Of a stretch of 64,000 nt of DNA, positions 56,424 to 64,000 are shown in pieces; within the stretch, counting starts at the first letter, position 1, and the number at the start of each line of letters is the position of its first letter. Under the pieces are notes generated by a model, which was not told the DNA's origin, made no database searches, and worked only from the letters and a program-made list of their open reading frames with translations. Source of the stretch: Ulota crispa (Eukaryota; Streptophyta; Bryopsida; Orthotrichales; Orthotrichaceae). The stretch spans positions 21,486,539 through 21,550,538 of the forward strand of contig OY987248.1 of the NCBI GenBank assembly GCA_963920765.1, read 5' to 3'. A program made the position numbers and the translations under genes.

Positions 56424-57496
56424 TTAATCTTTAAAGGATCAGATTTTTTTTTAGAAATATAGTAATTTTGGGTAGGTACCTGTGATTGGAGTTCTTCATA
56501 TTTTAGGCTAAAATTTTAATAGAATGTGGGGACAAGGTTTATCTTTCATATGCACTAAATTTCATGATATTTGGAATTATGAGTAAAAAGTTATGGCCTA
56601 ATATGTTGCTTTTTATGTTCAAGGGGCAGCCTAGGCCACAGGTAAAAAAACGGGTCCACAATGATTAAGTGACAATGACTGCAATGACTAAACAACGACT
56701 ACAAAATGACGGTAAAATGATTGTACAGTCATGGTTTAGTCATTGTCACTTAGTCATTGTCACTTAGTCATTGTGGACTGTTTTTTTACCTGTCCGGCAG
56801 ATTTTTAAAAATTGATTTTTCAAAAAGAAAATATTTAAATTGGTTTAGGAGATTTATGTGAATGTAGGAAGCTTTGAATCATTCTGTGTAGACCAATGAG
56901 ATGAAAGTTATGAGGATTTTTTGTTTGCGGGCATATTCTCTACTCCAAAAAACTTTGAAATCTTTTATTTTACTCAATTTTCAACATTTTGGAAAAAAAA
57001 CAAAACGTAAGGATGAATATTGTTTATGACAACATTATGACCATTGGGATTGCCATTTTTCATTTCCATAAATAAATTCTTAACAATTTTGTGTTTTGAA
57101 TCATTCTCTACTTCTTTATACTTACTAATTTTTTTCCATATGTTATACAACTCCAAATGGTTTGAAACTTTTTTGACATGTACTTTACTTAGGTGGGATA
57201 AAGAATTTACAGAAGCACCACCCACATGGCCTTTTTTTCCTTAGGAATTTCACCTTTTGAAGGGTAGCTGCCTAGTTTTTCACAAGATGTTTTTGAATAT
57301 TCAAACCATTCTAACTTCCAATCCACATGGTGGAAAACTTTGAATTTTTTCCACATCTTCTAAAAACATTCTTCTACAAGATCATACGGTCACATATGCA
57401 TAAAAATGTTTTTGTTTTCAATTTTGGTTGATTTTCTAAAAATGGCAATTTTGAAGAGTTTTTGGTGAAAACTTTGCTTGATCCTTTAGGGGTTAA
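56424..57496. mobile_element. piggyBac-like MITE, subfamily S5, with nested hairpin
   Basis: It starts with a degenerate TTAATCTTTAAAGGATC (56424) and ends GATCCTTTAGGGGTTAA (TTAA 57493-57496). It matches 48818-49726 except for the 156-bp insert at 56638-56793. Confidence 0.8.
56638..56793. mobile_element. Nested hairpin MITE with ACAGGTAAAAAAAC ends (156 bp)
   Basis: ACAGGTAAAAAAACGGGTCC and GTCCACAATGA pair with TCATTGTGGAC and GTTTTTTTACCTGT. The interior is built of repeated CATTGTCACTTAGT units. At 49015-49035 the S5 sequence runs without it (GGGCAGCTTGGGTAGATTTT). No clear target duplication. Confidence 0.75.
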
Positions 57497-58409
57497 AGAC
57501 CACACACATTTTCCCAAAATCCACTAGAAACAAGGGCAATAAAACTAGATGTGCATTTGAAACAATTATGGACCCAATTTGGATAATCCAACCGTACAAA
57601 TGTGGAGGACATCTTGTTTGTTGTAATGTTAGCTAGATCTACTCTTGGAAGTGAAATATTGTAATGATTGAGTGAGCCGTATATGGGAAATCTCTAGTTT
57701 TTCATGCTTGTGTGGTTTTGAATGTTAATGCTTCATGCAAGTTTTGAATGTTAATGCTTCATGCAAGTTTTGAATGAGAAGAGCCTTACATTTTTAGAAA
57801 GCACGATTTTCCACCTTTCCAATAAGTTTCACACAAAATAGACAAAAATAGCAATCACAAGGTGTAGCTAAGTGGACAAAAAGGGTCAAAAATCTCACTT
57901 TCTTTGCTACCCTAAAACAGTTCTACAAGAAATTTGATAATTGTTATGGAAAATCTGATCGGTGGAAGCAATCAAGAATTGGCCTTAAATGTAGGATGAT
58001 TTTTTTTAAAATAAAATGATAGCATCATTTCAATGGATTCTCAAATACTACAATTGTCCTACTACTGTATAGAGAAACAATACAAGCGTATTCCTTAAGC
58101 AATTTGAATTTTTTTAAGATTGCACAATTGAAATGTGGCATTCTTCTTGGATGTTTGATGTATTGGGTTGTTGCTTTGGTCCATCTTTGACCAAATATGG
58201 ATACGTATTTTGAGGCCATGATGTATAAACACCATTATTTATCAACTCCCATATTGGATTCCATTGTCGTGTTTTGGATTGGATGCAAAATTCTTGTGAT
58301 CACAAGCGTTCTTCAAGATCATTTTCCAAATTGTTGAGCAATTTTATTGTATAGACCAAAAACTACTCTCTTGAACCAAAATATGGTTTGGTGGTCTCTA
58401 AAGGGTTAA
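57493..58409. mobile_element. piggyBac-like MITE, subfamily S4
   Basis: It starts TTAAAGACCACACACATTTTC (57493, sharing TTAA with the previous copy) and ends GGTCTCTAAAGGGTTAA (58406-58409). It is nearly the same as 15383-16276. A short duplication of GAATGTTAATGCTTCATGCA lies at 57720-57765. Confidence 0.9.
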
Positions 58410-58775
58410 ACTAGACTTGAGCAAAAACATGGGCTCCAATGTAACAGGTAAACTATACTGCATTTTTTAGGGCTCCCCACATAAGAGCCCCTCCCCTGCA
58501 AATTTTCACTATTTGGAGAGTCCTGCATATCGCTCCAACTCTGACATTGATGCAATTTCAAATCATTTCATATACTTCTAACATGAATAAGCCACACATA
58601 AGCACTTAAGAAAGACATAGACTAATAAAAAATTGTGGTTAGTGAGTGTCATAAGGTATGTGCATTGAGAGGTGGTGGATTGGAAAAAGGCCCTGCTCTG
58701 TAAGAGGGCCGCAGTCAAACCCTGTCTGATACAATTGGTGGGGCTAATATGCCTGTTGGATTGGGGATGTCCTTA
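58410..58775. other. Spacer, nothing recognised
   Basis: Slightly GC-richer near 58680-58775; no frame or repeat of note. Confidence 0.45.
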
Positions 58776-59300
58776 GGGCATTTGCAATGCACCCCGGGAA
58801 AACTCCCGGCAAGGATTCTGGTACTTTAGTCTGGTTTTTTAATAAACAAAGAATTTGACCATAAATTTTAATGATTTGAAGGGAATTAAAAATATTATTG
58901 TGAAAACGTAATAGTATTTGGGTTTGGACGTTGCATGATTTAGATATATCCCATCAAATGTTAGTTACCTTTCAAAAAACTTAGAGGCTCCTCCAAATCA
59001 AGCCTAAATAAGGAGATTTTAGTAAAGGGTTGGTACATTTGCCAACCCCTTTACTAAAATCTCCTTATTTAGGCTTGATTTGGAGGAGCCTCTAAGTTTT
59101 TTGAAAGGTAACTAACATTTGATGGGATATATCTAAATCATGCAACGTCCAAACCCAAATACTATTACGTTTTCACAATAATATTTTTAATTCCCTTCAA
59201 ATCGTTAAAATTTATGGTCAAATTCTTTGTTTATTAAAAGACTAAACTAAAGTACCGAGACTCTTATTGGGAGTTTTCTTGAGGTGCATTGCAAATGCCT
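58776..59300. mobile_element. Near-perfect 525-bp palindromic MITE, PIF/Harbinger-like
   Basis: GGGCATTTGCAATGCACC (58776) pairs with GGTGCATTGCAAATGCC near 59300, and TTA lies on both sides (58773-58775, 59301-59303). The arms run to a centre at about 59040 (GGTACATTTGCC). From about 58841 inward I count one substitution and one single-base gap over about 190 bp. TTA duplication and terminal type suggest PIF/Harbinger. No coding content. Confidence 0.85.
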
Positions 59301-59540
59301 TTAAAGCATCACCACTGCACACGCAACAACAAATGCAAACACAACAACAAACGCAAACGCAGCTATTTTGGAAAGGGAGAATTTCTTGAGCTCCACCACA
59401 TTCATGCCAAAGCCTTTCTCCAGTTCTTGGGCAACGCTACAAGTTCCCGTCCACGCCACTTTCAAGCTCGTTTCTATCTCATGCAAGAGCTTCCGCAACA
59501 ACTCTATCCTTTGATAATGGAGCTTGTATTCTCCTTCATG
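59301..59540 (-). pseudogene. Possible 3' exon or gene fragment with hydrophobic C-terminus
   Basis: The minus strand is open for about 79 codons and ends TAA at 59301-59303, exactly at the MITE boundary. It reads LLHEIETSLKVAWTG, ELEKGFGMNVVELKKFSL, then a hydrophobic tail (IAAFAFVVVFAFVVACAVV) that could be a membrane segment. GC and residue mix are gene-like. No ATG starts the frame; an in-frame TGA lies just upstream, so it would have to be an exon or a fragment. The stop codon overlaps the 3-bp target duplication. Family unknown. Confidence 0.35.
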
Positions 59541-60079
59541 ACGTCATTGATGATGTAAAAATAATCGGATGAGGCTTGACAGAGGAATATCGCGCGGATT
59601 GGAGTAGGGTATTTCTTGAAGAAGGGGAGACGAAAAAACAACGTTCTTGCGACTACACTTTGCAAAACCCTTTTCTGTTCCAGGTCACGTTGGCGCGGTG
59701 GCGACACTCTTACCCTACAAATACTTGTCTCTACCAATAATAATATGACTACCTCAGTAATAAGTGATTTTTTTGCTCATTTTGGCAGTGTTGCGAGCTA
59801 ATGAAGAAAATGGCTTTTGGGACTGACCAACAAATACTGAGGTTCCGTGTATTCGCATGGCTCATTCCGTACCCAACTTTTACTTTGCACTGCCCGGAAG
59901 CTGCCCCTGCCCTGCCTGTGCCAGTCAATAGTCAGCAACCGGTTTTTTTTCCTTGCGAATGAGTGCTTCGCTGTCCCCTCCCCATTGGTGAATATCTGGA
60001 GGGACTAAAAGATATTGGCAGAAATTTGTTGCAACTAGCAAAGAAAAAAACTTTTAATTGGTGCCCTTCCAAGGTCTAA
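59541..60079. other. GC-richer stretch upstream of the possible exon
   Basis: It holds a 77-codon minus frame (59504-59737) and a 61-codon plus frame (59616-59801) without recognised domains. It could be the 5' part of the same broken gene, but no motif supports this. Confidence 0.3.
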
Positions 60080-60304
60080 GAGCATCTGTATTGGCCTAGG
60101 CTCTTTCAAAGTTTTCTATCTGTTTTAGCCGGCCCTCAAGTTCCTTGATTTTCACTCATGCTCTCTAAAAAGGTGGCTTTACACTCCAACACTCCCCATA
60201 AATAAGTAATTGATCACTTATCAATGAAAGTAGAGGATAAAACTCACTAAACTTAAAGTGAATAGTGAATGAATAGTGGTATGAAGGGATCTTGTTAGAA
60301 ACTG
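60080..60304. mobile_element. GAGCATC-type MITE, 3'-truncated
   Basis: GAGCATCTGTATTGGCC after TAA (60077-60079). The body matches 38916-39110 (TCTTTCAAAGTTTTCTATC, AAAGTAGAGGATAAAACTC) and 41830-41900 in reverse. It lacks a matching right end before the next MITE begins. Confidence 0.6.
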
Positions 60305-60307
60305 TAA

Positions 60308-60746
60308 GAGCATCTCCACTGGTGAGCGTGGAAACATACTCGTTATACCTATTTGAGAGGGCTCTTTGCAATGGAAAGGGCACGGCAGGCCTTGGGAGGT
60401 CCACCCATTCCTGTGAGCCAACACGCTAAGGAAAGTTTCAACATTGATTTTAGGATGTGTTGTCCCTAGTCTGGCTCCTAGCTTGCAACGTGTTCTTGTG
60501 TGGGGCATCCCAACACCCTTGCTGAAGCTCCAGGCTCCCCTATTTAATGCTGACATTACTTCTAAGATCGCAAAACAAGCACGCTAAATGAACTTGAAAC
60601 CCCGGCAGTTGAGAGGCCGTGGAGGACTCTTTGGCGCATCTACTCAAGGAATAAGCTTCCGTGCGTTGCCAAAAGAACCCTCCAAAATAGTACAATGACC
60701 TCCAGCCACGCTATTTCCTAGTGTTGGAGCACCGGTGGAGATGCTC
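60308..60746. mobile_element. PIF/Harbinger-like MITE (439 bp)
   Basis: GAGCATCTCCACTGGTG (60308) is matched inverted by CACCGGTGGAGATGCTC (60746), 17 bp with one difference. TAA is duplicated on both sides (60305-60307, 60747-60749). The long minus frame (60221-60556) spans element and flank and is not gene-like. Confidence 0.85.
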
Positions 60747-60749
60747 TAA

Positions 60750-60818
60750 GACAAAGTGTCTTGGTTTTGAGCTGGGCCTGAATTTGTTTCATTCACTTTG
60801 ACCGGAGCAGATGCTTTT
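60750..60818. mobile_element. GAGCATC-type MITE remnant
   Basis: GACAAAGTGTCTTGGTTTTGAG to CATTCACTTTGACCGGAGCA and GATGCTTTTA. It resembles the pieces on both sides of the LINE (39972-40032 and 40600-40624). Confidence 0.5.
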
Positions 60819-61312
60819 AGTATCCAGTTCCAGTCCTGAGGAACGGTGAATCTGGTGGCGAGCGCCGGTGCTGCCCGGAACTGATCGGACCTGACCTGAT
60901 CACCTGACCAGGCCAGGCATTTGACTTTCCAAGTTCGGATCACTCGCAATCTGCTCTGCCATGCTTGTAGATCGTTGAACTAAGCTCACCTCTCTGCCCC
61001 AGCAGCACTGATTCACCCCCCAGTCCCCCACCCATGACCCAACGCCCTTCGGGTAGCCATACCCATAAGCGTGAAATTAAGGCTTTGGAGTAGAAAAATC
61101 ATTTGATGACTTTTGAAATTTTATTTAGTAAACAAGAAGAAAATATAAAATATTGATATTAATTTGAAAGTTTCAATTGCAAGCATTTGGTCATAAAGAT
61201 TTTTTTTAGTTCAAAATTATTGAAAATGTATAGTTGCATGGAAGAGAATGATGCTAAAAAGGACAATGATTGAAGTCTTCATCATGCTCACATGCTTGGA
61301 AAACTAGCTTGA
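60819..61312. other. GC-rich then AT-rich spacer
   Basis: 60819-61075 is GC-rich with no recognised frame. The rest is AT-rich. Nothing assigned. Confidence 0.4.
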
Positions 61313-61320
61313 ATAGTTAC

Positions 61321-61897
61321 CTCGGGGGGTCACTTAGTGTATCTATAGTACACCACCTGCGATCAAGTGATCTTTTCACCCCTATTTACTTTTAAATAAA
61401 ATGTAATTTCAACTTATGATTTTGAGCATTGTTAATCAAGACTATAGGATTCTATTGTCAAAATCTTCAATCCAAAAAATACATTAAATGATTTCTAGAG
61501 AAGGTTGAAAAATGAACTAAAATGGCATGTTTTTCAACTCAAATATTTGTAGAGAACACATTTAGATGACCATTGCATCAATATTCAAGAAATATAAACT
61601 TGCAATAGAGCCTCATTTTTGAGAATTTTTGTGCATTTTATAAACAACTTTTTCTTATACAAGACGAGGGTGTGAAAGTTGTTTTCAGATTTGGAGTGTA
61701 TCATTTTATTTCAAAATTTGTAACTAATACAATTAACAAATAAAATTATCAATGATTCAAAACATAAACTTTCAAAGTAGGGAAATCTACTCATATTTTT
61801 TTCATTTCCTTTTATTTAGGTTTTAGAACATAAAATATGGGGATCAAAATTTGATTGCACATGGTTTGTATGAATACACTAAGTGACCTACCCCAAG
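61321..61897. mobile_element. hAT-like non-autonomous element (577 bp)
   Basis: It starts CTCGGGGGGTCACTTAGTGT and ends ACACTAAGTGACCTACCCCAAG, an imperfect inverted repeat. ATAGTTAC is perfectly duplicated on both sides (61313-61320, 61898-61905). An 8-bp duplication fits the hAT superfamily. The interior has no transposase frame. Confidence 0.85.
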
Positions 61898-62033
61898 ATA
61901 GTTACTTAAATAGTAAGATGGAGCACGTACAACCATCATGAAAGATGATGGAATACCATGCTTAGGGTATGTAAAAGGTATCTTCAACTCCTTTGTTTAT
62001 TTACTCAGGATATTGCAAAACTAATTAACGTCA

Positions 62034-62988
62034 TTAACCCTAAAGGCCCAAGCTTTTTTTTGTATGAAAGTCATTGAAACTGCCACTTTAGGGGAATGAG
62101 TAGAAAAGTAGGAATAAAGTTTTTTTGGGAAATCCAATTGAAGGATCTTGCCCTAGACTATGGAAGGTACACGTGGGAAAAAAATCAGCTCATTCCAGAT
62201 GGAGAGGAGTGAGATATTGACATCTAAAGTGAAAAAATAGTTTTTTCCAAGCTGCCCAAAAATTTCATAAGCCTTTGACCGCTCCTATAAAAAGAATGCT
62301 CTACGCAAAGTTGAAGTTTCTTTTTTCCATGTAGAAGATCAAGTTAGATATGTGTGAGAGAATTTTAAAATGAATTGGAGGTGTAAAACATACTTTGTAA
62401 AATCTTGCAATGCCGAGAGGTCATGAAATTTGCATATACACTAGGCAAAATTGAAGGATTTATGTAAAACTCAAAAGTTTAGATCACATTGATCCAAATG
62501 GTGAAAACAAAAGGTTTTTAGCTTGCTACAACTTGGGAAAAAAACTAATTAAAAAACAAATACAAAAAGAGCCCCAAAAAGTAAAGCACCAAATTTTACA
62601 AGGTGTAAAAGGAGTGGAGGTTTGGGAGACTCCATACCTACCCGCAAACTAGCACTTCTCACTCATCAATCAAAATTGAATGATTTGAAGCTTCCTACAT
62701 ATATGTAAATCCAAAGAACCAATTTCAAATTTTCATTTTAGTAAAATGCAAATTTTAAAAAAGTTTTTTGGGTTGCTTGGATTGCTAGCTCTCCCCTAAT
62801 CTTCAAATATTTGTGCATAACTTCTTCAATAAATATTGGAACAAAGAAAAAATTAGATGCCTGCATAGTTTTTGGAATTCCCTACCGTCAACATAAGTTT
62901 CAGAAAATCACGCAAACTAGTTTAGCTATAGGTACATGCCCAAAATCCATTTGTCCCCCAAGGGAACAGTTGGGACTTTAGGGGTTAA
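62034..62988 (+). mobile_element. piggyBac-like MITE, subfamily S1a
   Basis: It starts TTAACCCTAAAGGCCCAAG (62034) and ends GGGACTTTAGGGGTTAA (TTAA 62985-62988), with GTCCCCCAAGGGAAC inside the right end. Confidence 0.9.
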
Positions 62989-63404
62989 TTGAACTTATTT
63001 CCAAACCCATTGGCACTCAAATGGGATGCACTTGTTACGCAAAACCATTATTTTGTCACTCATAACCAATTTTTTTTGTATTCGTTAGTCATGAGATCAA
63101 AATATACAAATGTGGGTGCAAATGTAGATTAAGCCCATGGAGACCTCACATTCATGGGTGCTGTTACCTTAACCCCTAAAGAATGTCTTTGTATTGTATA
63201 CGCTCTTTTGTGTTGTATACAAATTGGGTATTTGGGTAGCACATGAATTACATTGATGCTTTGAATTTTATGCCAAGTCATGGACACACTCCTGATCAAC
63301 TAGAATTTTTGGGGGAGTTTTTGGCATTTGTCATGAAGCCATTTCTTCAAGTACTAGATGGTCCTTGTATGAATATAGCCAACACTTTTGGTAGGCAAAA
63401 TCCT
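62989..63404. other. Spacer with a lone piggyBac-like left end and a short open frame
   Basis: TTAACCCCTAAAGAATGTC at 63169 is a good left terminus whose right partner is not in the window. It may enclose the next copy and end beyond 64000. The plus frame from 63243 (MNYIDALNFMPSHGHTPDQL) is 62 codons and runs into the S1 copy; its family is not recognised. Confidence 0.45.
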
Positions 63405-64000
63405 TTAACCCCTAAAGGATCAAGTCTTTAAGTGCCACTTCTAGGAGGTTTAGCAAAAAGGATCTTATGTTTTCATTTTGGGAAATCCAACTATAGGATC
63501 TTGCCCTAGACTAGAAGAGGTACTTGTGGGAAAAAATCAGCTCATTCCAGATAGAGAGGAGTGAGATATTTACTTCTAAAATGAAATATTTTTTTTTTCC
63601 ATGTTGCCCAAAAATTTCAAAAGCCTTTGACCAGTCTTACATGAATTTTTTTGCTCTACCCAAAGTTGCACTTTATTTTTTCCATGTAGGAGGTCAAGTT
63701 AGGTATGTATGGCAGAATCTTTGAATCAATTGGAACTATACAACACATGGGAAAATATAGTAAGCAAAAAGAAGTAGAGAATGAGTTAAAACACTGAATT
63801 GTTAAGAATTTAATTATTGAAATCAAAAATGCAAATCCCAATAGTTATAATGTTGTGATAAATAATATATTTCCTTTTGTGATAAATAATCTATTTCCTT
63901 TGGTATATATATTTTTCCAAAATTTTAGAAAATTGAGTAAAATATAGGACTTTAAAGTTTATTTTAGAGTAGAGAATCCACAACTACCCGCAGACAAAAA
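63405..64000 (+). mobile_element. piggyBac-like MITE, subfamily S1b (cut by window edge)
   Basis: TTAACCCCTAAAGGATCAAG (63405). The body follows 13929-14866 and 26379-27353 (AACTATACAACACATGGG, AAGAAGTAGAGAATGAGT) to the window end. TTGTGATAAATAATATATTTCC is duplicated locally at 63855-63900. Confidence 0.85.

Noticed and set aside
60221-60556. 111-codon minus-strand frame
   Set aside because: It spans from one GAGCATC-type MITE into another and has no domain.
1-64000. TA rather than TTAA duplication (Tc1/mariner origin of the CCCCTAAAGG elements)
   Set aside because: Well-preserved copies show TTAA on both sides, and the paralogous empty site at 29907-30296 fits loss of one full TTAA. The ends also start CCC. 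TA alone would not explain the constant outer TT.
1-64000. tRNA or rRNA genes
   Set aside because: I saw no tRNA B-box-like GGTTCGAATCC with a matching cloverleaf and no rRNA-like block, though a covariance search could find a diverged one.

Overview
The window looks like nuclear DNA from a large, repeat-rich plant genome (streptophyte: land plant or charophyte-grade alga). I found no intact gene, rRNA, tRNA, CRISPR array or bacterial-style operon. The plant call rests on a CACTA-type element (CACTACAAGAAAA ends, 3-bp target duplication), several elements with GAGCATCTCCA ends and TTA/TAA duplications, which are familiar in plant genomes, and a LINE fragment with a plant-like ORF2 tail. The species cannot be named from this sequence.

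The dominant content is a superfamily of non-coding elements that begin TTAACCCCTAAAGG and end CCTTTAGGGGTTAA. By my tally about 35 copies cover roughly half the window. Every well-preserved copy is bounded by TTAA, and the ends begin CCC. This is the signature of piggyBac-type elements, so I call them piggyBac-like MITEs; no transposase for them is present. They fall into several internal-sequence subfamilies (S1 to S7 plus foldback, small and single-copy types). Many are nested or share one TTAA with the next copy.

Second layer: a decayed full-length Tc1/mariner element (23519-25067) with a readable transposase relic, two copies of a shorter Tc1-like derivative that keep the transposase C-terminus (35155-35780, 53023-53650), a 5'-truncated LINE with a perfect 17-bp target duplication (40033-40583), PIF/Harbinger-like MITEs, a hAT-like element with a perfect 8-bp duplication (61321-61897), CACTA MITEs, a family with AAGGTA(G/T)GTATAC-type ends, and large foldbacks (58776-59300, 31852-33268, 30339-31852).

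Region by region: 1-10 kb, piggyBac-like copies with one clear nested insertion. 10-20 kb, several inverted-repeat elements, a long-TIR element (16851-19113) and a CACTA MITE. 20-28 kb, an AT-rich gap, the Tc1/mariner element interrupting an open frame, and a run of piggyBac-like copies. 28-37 kb, GC-richer remnants, foldbacks, a minisatellite and a four-level nest (34311-37161). 37-45 kb, LINE, Harbinger-like and other MITEs. 45-58 kb, almost continuous piggyBac-like copies. 58-62 kb, a near-perfect 525-bp palindrome, a possible gene fragment, Harbinger-like and hAT-like elements. 62-64 kb, more piggyBac-like copies.

Almost all short open frames in the window lie inside these elements and do not look like genes. 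A few open stretches (16580-16787, 23330-25325, 44928-45204, 59301-59540) may be gene fragments and are marked as such with low confidence.
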